From Tenacibaculum dicentrarchi (GTDB taxonomy: Bacteria; Bacteroidota; Bacteroidia; Flavobacteriales; Flavobacteriaceae), in the NCBI RefSeq assembly GCF_964036635.1, contig NZ_OZ038524.1:2733001-2797000 (forward strand): 64,000 bases of DNA, given 5' to 3'. The notes beneath the pieces were generated by a model. It was not told where the DNA came from and searched no databases. It was given only the letters and a program-made list of their open reading frames with translations. Below are positions 34,985 through 42,739 of the stretch, piece by piece. The position numbers and the translations under genes were made by a program. Position 1 is the first letter of the stretch. Each line of letters begins with the position of its first letter.

Positions 34985-35028
34985 AATACTATTGGTTCGT
35001 TTTTAAATGCGCCAATAGTGTTTTTTTA
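34985..35028 (+). terminator. terminator of the nuclease gene overlapping the lytTR gene end
   Basis: ACTATTGG (34988-34995) pairs with CCAATAGT (35012-35019) and is followed by TTTTTTT. It starts 10 bp past the nuclease stop, and almost all of it lies inside the last codons of the convergent response-regulator gene (stop at 34989). Confidence 0.75.
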
Positions 35029-35675
35029 TAGGTTCTTCCAATCGGTAAATTTTTAGAGTCGATAAAAAGATTGGTTCCTGTGAATTTTACCATTTTTTTG
35101 ATATTTATAATATACGATTTATGAATCTGTATAAATTGAGTATCATTTAAAGTGTCTTTCCAATTTCTTAAAGAATCAATTATGGTTAATTTTTTATCCG
35201 TAGTAAAAAAAGTTACATAATTTCTGTCTGATTCTAAGTACAAAATATCATCAATATAAATTTTATGAATTGTTTTATCTACATTTAAAAACAGTGTTTC
35301 TTTCTTTTTTTCTTCGGATGAATTTAACTGTTTTTCAACTTTAGAAACTGCTTTTAAAAATCTATCAAAAGAAAAAGGTTTTACTAAATAATCTACAATA
35401 GTATCTAGCTCAAAACTTGATACAGCATAATCAGGATAAGCAGTTGTAATAATTATTTTTGGCGGATTTTTAATTGTTTTTATAAAATCTAATCCAGAAA
35501 TATCGGGTAAATTAATATCTAAAAAAACAGTATTTACAGTATTATTTTTTAAAAACTCATTAGCCTTTATAGCAGTTTGAAAAGTAGCAATTAGTTCTAA
35601 ATCAGGAATTTTACGAATATAACTTTTAATAATATATTGAGCAGGAAGTTCATCTTCAATAATAATACAATCCAT
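34989..35675 (-). CDS. LytTR family response regulator
   Basis: A 228-residue two-component regulator: receiver domain at about 1-120 with the phospho-acceptor Asp in VFLDINLPDISG and Lys in YLVKPFSFDRF, and a LytTR DNA-binding domain at about 130-225 (ILYLESDRNYVTFFT, QIHKSYIIN). It follows the sensor kinase gene by 6 bp, so the two form a cognate pair. Targets are not evident; the flanking DUF1573 and nuclease genes have no obvious direct repeats upstream. Confidence 0.92.
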   Translation of the reverse strand: MDCIIIEDELPAQYIIKSYIRKIPDLELIATFQTAIKANEFLKNNTVNTVFLDINLPDISGLDFIKTIKNPPKIIITTAYPDYAVSSFELDTIVDYLVKPFSFDRFLKAVSKVEKQLNSSEEKKKETLFLNVDKTIHKIYIDDILYLESDRNYVTFFTTDKKLTIIDSLRNWKDTLNDTQFIQIHKSYIINIKKMVKFTGTNLFIDSKNLPIGRTYKKTLLAHLKTNQ

Positions 35676-35681
35676 ATTTTT

Positions 35682-36653
35682 TTAGACTAAATTTAAGGTT
35701 AATGATACTGTAAAAATATCTGTAGCATCAATAGATAATTCATAGTTGTTTTTATACAATAAATTCAATCGCTTTTTTAAGTTTTCTAAGCCAATAGTAT
35801 TGGTGTTTTTTATCTTTTTGATATCATAATTATTCGTGCAAATACAGGTTAATTTATTTTTATCTGCTTTAATAATTATTGATATAGTACTATTAATAGT
35901 ACTATGTTTAAAAGCGTTTTCAATAATTGTAATTAACAATAGTGGTGCGATTTTATAATTTTTATTGTCTGTTGAAGTCTGATATTCTATTTCTTTGAGT
36001 CCTTCTGTTCTGATTTTATGAAAAACGATATAATTATCTAAAAACTGAATTTCTTTAGTTAAGCTTACTTTTTCTGAATTACTTTCATATAAAACATGCT
36101 TTAAATTGTCTGATAATTTTAAAATTAAATCGGGTGCTTTTTCGGGTTTTTCAATAGCATAAGCATAAATAGTATTTAGGTTATTGAATAGCACATGTGG
36201 ATTGATTTGTGATTTTAAAAACTTCAATTCCATAGCTGTTTTTTCTTGTTGAATTCTTGCTACTTCTTCGGATTGATTTATATATCGAAATAACATCCAT
36301 ATAAATGAAAAAAACAATAAAGGTGTTAAAGTTTGCCATAAATAATCACTTAAACATTTCATAACTGAACACCCGCAACGTGCAAAAACATTACAATATA
36401 GTTGTGTTGCTAAAAATGAAATCAGCATAAAAATAAAGCTGTATAATACATACCATTTTTTCTTAACAAAAAAAGGTAACAGTACTTGATTATTTGTGTA
36501 AACAATAATAACAAGGATAAAAAAATAATATAAAAATGGGTTTTCAGTCCAATAATAACGTGTAAATACAAATAATGACACAAAAGTAAAAAGTAGCCAA
36601 AAAAGTACGTGAATTAATGCTTGAGCACTATCTTTTTTATTTAGTTTAATCAT
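35682..36653 (-). CDS. LytS-type sensor histidine kinase
   Basis: A 323-residue inner-membrane kinase. Four hydrophobic segments in the first 125 residues form the sensor part. The HisKA_7/His_kinase domain follows, with the phospho-acceptor in LKSQINPHVLFNNLN (about 145-160), the N box in ITIIENAFKHS and a degenerate C-terminal ATPase end. The motif has HVLFNN instead of the usual HFLFNT. It is upstream of the LytTR gene by 6 bp. The signal sensed is unknown. Confidence 0.9.
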   Translation of the reverse strand: MIKLNKKDSAQALIHVLFWLLFTFVSLFVFTRYYWTENPFLYYFFILVIIVYTNNQVLLPFFVKKKWYVLYSFIFMLISFLATQLYCNVFARCGCSVMKCLSDYLWQTLTPLLFFSFIWMLFRYINQSEEVARIQQEKTAMELKFLKSQINPHVLFNNLNTIYAYAIEKPEKAPDLILKLSDNLKHVLYESNSEKVSLTKEIQFLDNYIVFHKIRTEGLKEIEYQTSTDNKNYKIAPLLLITIIENAFKHSTINSTISIIIKADKNKLTCICTNNYDIKKIKNTNTIGLENLKKRLNLLYKNNYELSIDATDIFTVSLTLNLV

Positions 36654-36810
36654 AGTTTTTGTAAGTAACTAAAATTTATTGATTCAACAAAATAATAAGT
36701 ACTAAAGGCTATTTGTTAAGTATATAATACCGTTTTAGCTTTTTAATTGCAGTTTATACTTCTTTTTTTGATGTATATACTTTGTTTTTTTATCAAGGGT
36801 AAAAAAAAAA

Positions 36811-36818
36811 TACATTTG
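36811..36818 (+). promoter_or_regulatory. -7 box upstream of the DUF1573 gene
   Basis: TACATTTG fits TAnnTTTG, 29 bp before the ATG at 36848. TTTG at 36781-36784 could be the -33 element, though the spacing (26 bp) is a little long. Confidence 0.5.
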
Positions 36819-36847
36819 AAGTAAATTAACACCAAAACTTTAATAAT

Positions 36848-37231
36848 ATGAAAACAATTTTAACATTATCGACTGTTTTTTTAATGGCATTATCTGTAAA
36901 CGCACAAGAATTTAAATTTGTAGCAGAATCTATTGATTACGGAAAAATTACACAAGGTTCTGAAAAAAATCGTGTATTTGAGTTTACAAATATTGGAAAT
37001 GTTCCTTTAATAATTCAACAAGTTGTTTCCACTTGTGGATGTGCCGTTCCAAAGAAACCTGAAAATCCAATAATGCCTGGTGAAAAAGGTAAAATAGCTG
37101 TTTCTTACGATACGAATAGAATAGGAGGTTTTTCTAAAATGTTTACCATTATTTCAAATGCTAAAACAACAAGTAAACGAATAAAAATTAAAGGGCATGT
37201 AACTGCTAAAAATACATTAGCCTCTAAATAA
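36848..37231 (+). CDS. secreted DUF1573 protein
   Basis: A 127-residue exported protein: signal peptide at 1-19 (ALSVNAQE), then one DUF1573 Ig-like domain with FEFTNIGNVPLIIQQVVSTCGCAVP and the closing IKGHVTA. The CGC pair and the DYGKITQGSEKNRVFEFTN start are diagnostic. Single-domain DUF1573 proteins are abundant in Bacteroidota and periplasmic; the function is not known. A convergent terminator follows. Confidence 0.88.
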   Translation: MKTILTLSTVFLMALSVNAQEFKFVAESIDYGKITQGSEKNRVFEFTNIGNVPLIIQQVVSTCGCAVPKKPENPIMPGEKGKIAVSYDTNRIGGFSKMFTIISNAKTTSKRIKIKGHVTAKNTLASK

Positions 37232-37236
37232 ATTAT

Positions 37237-37275
37237 AAACAAAAAATCCTAAGTGAAAACTCGGGATTTTTTGTC
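37237..37275. terminator. convergent terminator between the DUF1573 and M28 genes
   Basis: AAAAAATCC / GGATTTTTT flank a 14-nt loop region (about 37242-37272), with A-rich sequence on one side and T-rich on the other. It can act for both strands. Confidence 0.65.
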
Positions 37276-37290
37276 TAAAATGATAATAAT

Positions 37291-38256
37291 TTACAATTCT
37301 TTAGCGTCTAATTTTGCAAAAACACTAATGACTGTTTGAATAGCCTCTAAAGTAAAATCTTTATTTATTTTATCATAGGTATCTGTAGCTTTATGATAAT
37401 CTTTATGGTCAGGAACTCCAAAATATATAAACGGAATTTCCTTTTTATAAAATGCTGCGTGATCGCTTGAATTTGTCCAGTTTTCTAAGCTATCTAAACC
37501 TTCATGTCCTATAAGTAATTCAACTTCTCCAACTTTATTTAATGATGTTATTGTTTGTTTTAATATAGGAGTATAACGTGTTCCTACGGCGTATAATTCT
37601 TTAGTATCGCTTCTCGAAATCATATCGAAATTTAAGTTCAATACTATTTTATCTAAAGAAATTACAGGGTTTTTTACATAATGATATGCCCCTTTTAAGC
37701 CAAGTTCTTCGCCATCAAAAGCGGCTAATATAACGTTGTGTTTAGGTGGGTTTTTTTTTAAATATTCTGCAAATCCTAGTAATGCTGCAACCCCTGAAGC
37801 GTTATCATCAGCGCCATTAAATATACTACCATTAACAGTTCCTAAATGGTCATAATGAGCAGATAATACAATATATTTATCGGTGTTTGCTGTTCCTTTA
37901 ATAAGCCCTAAAACATTAATTCCTTTATAATTTTTTGTTCCGTTATTAAAAGAAAAAGCTTGTTCAAAACTTTCAGTAAGCGGGGTTACATTTAAACTTT
38001 TAAAACGTTCTTTTATGTAATTTTTAGCTTTTGTAGCGCCTAGAGTTCCTGTTTTTCTACCCTCAAAATCATCCGAAGATAAAACCTTAATATCATTTAA
38101 AATTACTTCGGATGTAAACCCGTATGTAGGCACTTCTGTAGTTGGATTTGTTGTTATTACAACAGGAACTGTTGCCGTATTTTCTTGTATTTCTGATTTA
38201 CAAGAAGTAACCGCAACCACTAAAATAGCGATGCTTAAAAAATGTGATATCTTCAT
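37291..38256 (-). CDS. M28 family metallopeptidase (lipoprotein)
   Basis: Zinc aminopeptidase of 321 residues with a lipobox ending AVTSC. The co-catalytic zinc ligands can be seen in order: HYDHLG, GADDNASG (bridging Asp), AFDGEELGL (catalytic Glu pair), FDMISR and a late His in SSDHAAFYKKEIPF. A protease-associated domain is lacking, so this is the short form. It is monocistronic, preceded by the sdh terminator. It is probably periplasmic or surface-bound, working on short peptides. Confidence 0.9.
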   Translation of the reverse strand: MKISHFLSIAILVVAVTSCKSEIQENTATVPVVITTNPTTEVPTYGFTSEVILNDIKVLSSDDFEGRKTGTLGATKAKNYIKERFKSLNVTPLTESFEQAFSFNNGTKNYKGINVLGLIKGTANTDKYIVLSAHYDHLGTVNGSIFNGADDNASGVAALLGFAEYLKKNPPKHNVILAAFDGEELGLKGAYHYVKNPVISLDKIVLNLNFDMISRSDTKELYAVGTRYTPILKQTITSLNKVGEVELLIGHEGLDSLENWTNSSDHAAFYKKEIPFIYFGVPDHKDYHKATDTYDKINKDFTLEAIQTVISVFAKLDAKEL

Positions 38257-38301
38257 AATTGTTTAGATAAATTTGTTAGTAAATTATTGGTAAAATTAAA
38301 C

Positions 38302-38333
38302 AAAAAAATCCCGAGTATAAACTCGGGATTTTC
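38302..38333 (-). terminator. terminator after sdhB
   Basis: AATCCCGAGT / ACTCGGGATT with an ATAA loop, followed on the minus strand by TTTTTG, 20 bp beyond the sdhB stop. A strong, perfect stem. Confidence 0.9.
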
Positions 38334-38353
38334 AATCTATATCTAAAAAGAAT

Positions 38354-39100
38354 CTATCCTTTTAAACTTGCTTTCATAAATTCTGTATTCATACGAGCGA
38401 TGTTTTCTAATGAAATTCCTTTCGGGCATTCCACTTCACAAGCTCCTGTATTTGTACAGTTTCCAAAACCTTCAGCATCCATTTGAGCCACCATGTTTAA
38501 AACACGATCGGTAGCTTCAACCTGTCCTTGTGGTAATAAAGCAAATTGACTTACTTTAGCTCCAACAAATAACATTGCCGATGAGTTTTTACAAGTTGCA
38601 ACACAAGCACCACAACCAATACAAGTTGCTGCGTCCATTGCGTCATCAGCATCTTTTTTAGGAATAGGAATTGCGTTGGCATCTTGTGTATTTCCTGAAG
38701 TATTTACAGAAATATATCCACCTGCTTGTTGAATACGCTCAAAAGCCATTCTATCAACAACTAAATCTTTAATTACAGGAAAAGCTGCTGCTCTAAATGG
38801 CTCGATTGTAATAGTATCGCCATCTTTAAACATACGCATGTGTAACTGACAGGTAGTAATACCTCTATCAGGACCATGAGCTTCACCGTTAATATACATA
38901 GAACACATTCCGCAAATTCCTTCACGACAATCATGGTCAAATGCAATAGGCTCATCACCTAAATTAATAATTTGTTCGTTAAGTACGTCCATCATTTCTA
39001 AGAAAGACATATGCTCAGAAATCTCGGTTACTTGGTAATCGACCATCTTTCCCTTATCACTTGCGTTTTTTTGACGCCAAACTTTAAGTGTTAAATTCAT
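38354..39100 (-). CDS. sdhB: succinate dehydrogenase/fumarate reductase iron-sulfur subunit
   Basis: Electron-transfer subunit of complex II, 248 residues. The [2Fe-2S] cluster ligands are in [11 protein letters not shown] and the later TTCQLHM (about 57-80). The 4Fe-4S and 3Fe-4S ligands are in [15 protein letters not shown] and [14 protein letters not shown]. The form is typical of menaquinone-linked type B enzymes. The gene is 9 bp after sdhA in sdhC-A-B order and is followed by the terminator at 38302-38333. Confidence 0.95.
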   Translation of the reverse strand: MNLTLKVWRQKNASDKGKMVDYQVTEISEHMSFLEMMDVLNEQIINLGDEPIAFDHDCREGICGMCSMYINGEAHGPDRGITTCQLHMRMFKDGDTITIEPFRAAAFPVIKDLVVDRMAFERIQQAGGYISVNTSGNTQDANAIPIPKKDADDAMDAATCIGCGACVATCKNSSAMLFVGAKVSQFALLPQGQVEATDRVLNMVAQMDAEGFGNCTNTGACEVECPKGISLENIARMNTEFMKASLKG

Positions 39101-39109
39101 AATATCTTC

Positions 39110-41122
39110 TTATTTGTATGAACGTTGTTTTAGTTCAATATCGTTAAACTCTAATTCTTCTTTGTGTAAAACCGCAGCAGCTGGCTCACCTTTGTATTCC
39201 CAAGCAGCAACATAAGCGTAATCTTTATCATTACGTTTTGCTTCTCCTTTTTGAGGACCATCAATTTCTGCTGACTCTTCTCTAAAGTGACCTCCACATG
39301 ATTCTTTTCTATCTAAAGCATCTTTGGCGAATAACTCCCCTAATTCAAGGAAATCAGCCACACGACCAGCTTTCTCTAATTCAGGATTCATTTCGTTTGC
39401 ATCACCAGGAACTGTTACGTTTTTCCAGAAATCTTCACGTAATGCTTTAATTTCAACCATTGCTGATTTTAAATCTTTTTCATTACGAGCCATTCCACAT
39501 TTTTCCCACATAATTACACCTAATTTTTTATGGTAATAATCTACAGAATGTGTTCCTTTATTATTGATAAAGAAATTAATACGTTCGGTAACTTCTTTTT
39601 CAGCTTGTACGAATTCTTTGGTATCGGTAGAAATTTTTCCTGTACGAATATCTCCAGATAAATAATCTCCAATAGTATACGGTAATACGAAATATCCATC
39701 GGCTAAACCTTGCATTAATGCAGAAGCTCCTAAACGGTTGGCACCATGGTCAGAGAAATTTGCTTCTCCAATACAGTACAATCCATCAACAGTGGTCATT
39801 AAGTTATAATCAACCCAAACACCACCCATTGTATAGTGTGTTGCAGGATAAATCATCATTGGTGTTTCGTACGGATTTTCATCAACAATTTTCTCATACA
39901 TTTGGAATAGGTTACCATATTTTGCTTCTATGATTCCTTTTCCTAATTCGTAAACTTTTGCTTCCGAAGGATTTGTTATATGTTGTAATTTTGCTTGTTC
40001 TGTTCCGTAACGAGTAATTGCCGATTTAAAATCTAAATACACTGCTTCACCAGTTGCATTTACTCCGTAACCAGCATCACAACGTTCTTTTGCTGCACGA
40101 GAGGCAACATCACGAGGCACTAAGTTACCAAAGGCAGGGTATCTTCTTTCTAAGTAGTAATCTCTTTCTTCTTCTGATAATTGAGTTGGTTTTTTACGAC
40201 CTTCTCTAATTGCCATTACATCTTCCATGTTTTTAGGAACCCAAATACGACCGTCATTACGTAATGATTCTGACATCAAGGTTAATTTCGATTGATAATC
40301 ACCTGAACGAGGAATACAAGTAGGGTGAATTTGCGTATAACAAGGGTTTGCAAAAAATGCTCCTTTTTTATGAATTTTCCAAGCTGCAGTTGCGTTTGAC
40401 CCCATTGCATTTGTTGATAAGAAATATACATTTCCGTATCCACCAGTAGCAATAACTACGGCGTGTGCTGAATGACGCTCGATTTTACCTGTAATTAAAT
40501 CACGGGCAATAATTCCACGGGCTTTTCCATCAACTTTAACAACGTCTAACATTTCATGACGATTGAACATTTCAATCTTTCCACGAGCAATTTGACGGTT
40601 CATAGCTGAATATGCTCCTAATAATAATTGTTGTCCTGTTTGTCCTTTTGCATAAAAAGTTCTAGAAACTAAAACTCCACCAAATGAACGGTTGTCTAAT
40701 AATCCACCATAATCACGAGCAAAAGGAACTCCTTGTGCCACACATTGATCAATAATATTTGCAGAAACTTCTGCCAAACGGTATACGTTTGCCTCACGTG
40801 AACGGTAATCTCCACCTTTTACGGTATCGTAAAATAATCGGTAGAAAGAATCACCATCACCTTGATAATTTTTTGCTGCATTAATTCCTCCTTGTGCTGC
40901 AATTGAATGCGCTCTACGTGGAGAATCTTGATAAGCAAATGCTTTTACATTATAACCTAATTCGGCTAAGGTTGCAGCAGCAGATCCACCAGCTAATCCT
41001 GTACCAACAACAATAACATCAATATTACGTTTGTTTGCAGGGTTTACTAAATCAATCTTATTTTTATAATCTGTCCATTTATCTTTAATTGGACCTTTTG
41101 GAATTTTTGAATCTAAAGCCAT
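39110..41122 (-). CDS. sdhA: succinate dehydrogenase/fumarate reductase flavoprotein subunit
   Basis: Catalytic subunit of complex II, 670 residues, binding covalent FAD. Seen: dinucleotide fold [20 protein letters not shown] (20 residues), the FAD-attachment His in [17 protein letters not shown], the active-site loop with [11 protein letters not shown] and PRDVASRA, and the C-terminal region [17 protein letters not shown]. The long form (over 650) is characteristic of Bacteroidota and epsilon-type quinol enzymes. It lies 12 bp after sdhC and 9 bp before sdhB. Oxidises succinate in the TCA cycle. Confidence 0.96.
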   Translation of the reverse strand: MALDSKIPKGPIKDKWTDYKNKIDLVNPANKRNIDVIVVGTGLAGGSAAATLAELGYNVKAFAYQDSPRRAHSIAAQGGINAAKNYQGDGDSFYRLFYDTVKGGDYRSREANVYRLAEVSANIIDQCVAQGVPFARDYGGLLDNRSFGGVLVSRTFYAKGQTGQQLLLGAYSAMNRQIARGKIEMFNRHEMLDVVKVDGKARGIIARDLITGKIERHSAHAVVIATGGYGNVYFLSTNAMGSNATAAWKIHKKGAFFANPCYTQIHPTCIPRSGDYQSKLTLMSESLRNDGRIWVPKNMEDVMAIREGRKKPTQLSEEERDYYLERRYPAFGNLVPRDVASRAAKERCDAGYGVNATGEAVYLDFKSAITRYGTEQAKLQHITNPSEAKVYELGKGIIEAKYGNLFQMYEKIVDENPYETPMMIYPATHYTMGGVWVDYNLMTTVDGLYCIGEANFSDHGANRLGASALMQGLADGYFVLPYTIGDYLSGDIRTGKISTDTKEFVQAEKEVTERINFFINNKGTHSVDYYHKKLGVIMWEKCGMARNEKDLKSAMVEIKALREDFWKNVTVPGDANEMNPELEKAGRVADFLELGELFAKDALDRKESCGGHFREESAEIDGPQKGEAKRNDKDYAYVAAWEYKGEPAAAVLHKEELEFNDIELKQRSYK

Positions 41123-41134
41123 ACTAGTTTCGTA

Positions 41135-41815
41135 TTAATGATTGAAATGATGAAATAAAGCAACGATGATAAATCCAACAGGAATACCAATTGCATATAT
41201 TTTACAAAATGTTTTCAATCCTTTAGTGTATTTGTTATTTGCTCCAACCGATTGGAATGCTGAAGAAAATCCGTGTAATAAGTGTAATGCTAAGAATACA
41301 AAAGCAATTACGTAAGCACCAACTCTAAGTGGGTTTACAAATTTTTCTTGTAATTCATGAAAATAACGTAATCCTTCAATACCTTCGTGTACACCACTCC
41401 AATCACCTTGGATAAATTTCGTGTTAATTTCTGGAAACCAGAAATCGATAAAGTGTAACAATACAAATGCTAAAATAGCTGCACCAGACCAAATCATATT
41501 TCTACTCATCCAAGTAGAATTGGCTGCTCCGTTATCTTTTGCATAACTTACACTTGTTGCACTTTTGTTTTTTAATTCTAAGACGAATCCCATTACAAAA
41601 TGAAAAACTACACCAAAAATTAAGACTGGTTGCATCACATATTGAATTAACGGGTTAGTTCCCATAAAGTGGGATAACGCGTTAAATGTTGCTCCATTAT
41701 CTGGAAAAAGTGAGGTGACGTTTATTACAAAGTGTTGCAATAAGAAAAACATCAAGAAGAACGCCGAAAGCGCCATGGCAAATTTTCTTCCAATAGAAGA
41801 TTTTAATAATCCCAT
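41135..41815 (-). CDS. sdhC: succinate dehydrogenase cytochrome b subunit
   Basis: Di-haem membrane anchor of complex II, 226 residues, with five hydrophobic segments. Haem-ligand His candidates include LLQHFVINV (helix 1), PVLIFGVVFHFVMGFVLE, LLHFIDFW and ALHLLHGFSSAFQ. Single-polypeptide C subunits of this kind mark the type B (menaquinone) enzymes. It opens the sdhCAB operon behind a promoter at 41845-41875. Confidence 0.93.
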   Translation of the reverse strand: MGLLKSSIGRKFAMALSAFFLMFFLLQHFVINVTSLFPDNGATFNALSHFMGTNPLIQYVMQPVLIFGVVFHFVMGFVLELKNKSATSVSYAKDNGAANSTWMSRNMIWSGAAILAFVLLHFIDFWFPEINTKFIQGDWSGVHEGIEGLRYFHELQEKFVNPLRVGAYVIAFVFLALHLLHGFSSAFQSVGANNKYTKGLKTFCKIYAIGIPVGFIIVALFHHFNH

Positions 41816-41844
41816 TATTTTGTTTGTTTATATAAATATTCTAA

Positions 41845-41875
41845 CAAATTTAAGTGGTATTCGCATATTTTACAA
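41845..41875 (-). promoter_or_regulatory. sdhCAB promoter
   Basis: Minus-strand -7 TAAATTTG (41845-41852) with TTG (41873-41875) 20 bp upstream, matching the Bacteroidota pattern. Predicted leader about 25 nt before the sdhC ATG at 41815. Confidence 0.6.
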
Positions 41876-42085
41876 GCTTTAACAATGCTTTTATTTAACA
41901 TTTAGAATTAGTTTAAATAACGTTTCTAGTTTTATTTTTTTTAAGGATAATTTTAGCGCATTTTATGTTTTTTCCACTCCTTTTTTCATAAAAAAACGAC
42001 ATCAAAACATAATTAAAATACTGCTTAAAAAACATTTTCACATCAAAGTTTCAACTAAAAACAGTAGTAAATAAGTACTATTTTT

Positions 42086-42267
42086 AGAGCTTGTTTAAAT
42101 TTCATCTGAAAAAAAAATATCACAGAAAAATAAGAAATCGAATCCGTCAACCTGAATTTATTTCAGATTTACATCCTAATTTAACGTAGTTCTACTATTT
42201 AATGCGATGCTGAATTAAATTCAGCATGATGAAAATTTAGTCTTTATTTAATTCTTAAACAGGCTCT
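42086..42267. mobile_element. MITE-like element with terminal inverted repeats, copy 2
   Basis: 182 bp from AGAGCTTGTTTAAAT (42086) to TTAAACAGGCTCT (ending 42267). The ends are inverted repeats of the same type as the element at 6998-7287, and the inner sequence AAATAAGAAATCGAATCCGTCAA-type stretch aligns with it in reverse orientation. Inside is a second inverted repeat around ATGCTGAATTAAATTCAGCAT (about 42211-42231). It carries no coding sequence. Confidence 0.65.
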
Positions 42268-42283
42268 TAGATTTTTTCATAAT

Positions 42284-42317
42284 AAAAAAGAGAAGCCTTT
42301 CCACTTCTCTTTTTTTT
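42284..42317. terminator. hairpin with T-run, no gene upstream
   Basis: AAGAGAAG / CTTCTCTT (loop CCTTTCCA) followed by TTTTTTTT. It is almost the same sequence as the nrdA terminator at 42677-42713. On the plus strand nothing obvious is terminated here except the MITE-like element. Confidence 0.7.
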
Positions 42318-42352
42318 ATAATTTTTATATTTATTATATTAAAAATAAGTAT

Positions 42353-42360
42353 TAATTTTG
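42353..42360 (+). promoter_or_regulatory. -7 box of a candidate small RNA
   Basis: TAATTTTG, a full TAnnTTTG match in a region with no gene on this strand. A -33 TTTG is not seen, only AT-rich sequence. Confidence 0.45.
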
Positions 42361-42365
42361 CCATA

Positions 42366-42572
42366 ACTTTATAAATGCAAAAAGCCTGTTGCTCGAACAA
42401 CAGACTTTTATTCATTAAAAAGTTATACAATTTAAAACTAACCTCTTTGGTTAGAGTTGAGTTATATCCATTAAACTAGAAATAATATAACCAAATAAAA
42501 TTTATTATTGTAACAACAATAAGTTTTATTTCATTCTTAAACACTATCCACCATTTGGTAGTGTTTTTTTTG
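42366..42572 (+). ncRNA. candidate structured small RNA of about 205 nt
   Basis: Between the -7 box at 42353-42360 and a rho-independent terminator lie four successive stem-loops: AAAAGCCTGTTG/CAACAGACTTTT (about 42380-42410), CTAACC/GGTTAG (about 42439-42455), TTATTATTG/CAACAATAA (about 42502-42522) and AAACACTA/TAGTGTTT (about 42539-42568) followed by TTTTTTG. No reading frame of note is present. I cannot assign it to a known RNA family. Real transcription is inferred only from promoter, structure and terminator lying in order. Confidence 0.45.
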
Positions 42573-42573
42573 T
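42537..42573 (+). terminator. terminator of the candidate small RNA
   Basis: AAACACTA / TAGTGTTT with an inner CCA/TGG pair in the loop, followed by TTTTTTTG. Confidence 0.75.
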
Positions 42574-42676
42574 TTTTACCCATTTTAAAGGTATAAAGTT
42601 AATGTCTCCTTTAATTTAAAAGGTCTAAAGGCTCTAACCTTTTTGTACTACACAAAATAGTATTCTTTACTGCTTT
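42574..42676. other. gene-free spacer
   Basis: No coding region. One more inverted repeat, AAAAGGT / ACCTTTT (about 42619-42642), is followed by TG on the plus strand and is A-rich before it; it may back up the nrdA terminator. Confidence 0.4.
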
Positions 42677-42713
42677 TCTTTAAAAAGAGAAGCCTTTCGA
42701 CTTCTCTTTAATA
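42677..42713 (-). terminator. terminator after nrdA
   Basis: AAAGAGAAG / CTTCTCTTT with loop CCTTTCGA, 27 bp past the nrdA stop. On the minus strand it is followed by TTTTAAAG. Confidence 0.8.
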
Positions 42714-42739
42714 TAATTTTGACTTTTAATTTATTGGTT

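Noticed and set aside
42248..42430. 60-codon minus-strand frame across the MITE end and the small-RNA candidate
   Set aside because: It crosses a repeat end, a terminator hairpin and low-complexity AT sequence, has no protein-like composition and no promoter on that strand.
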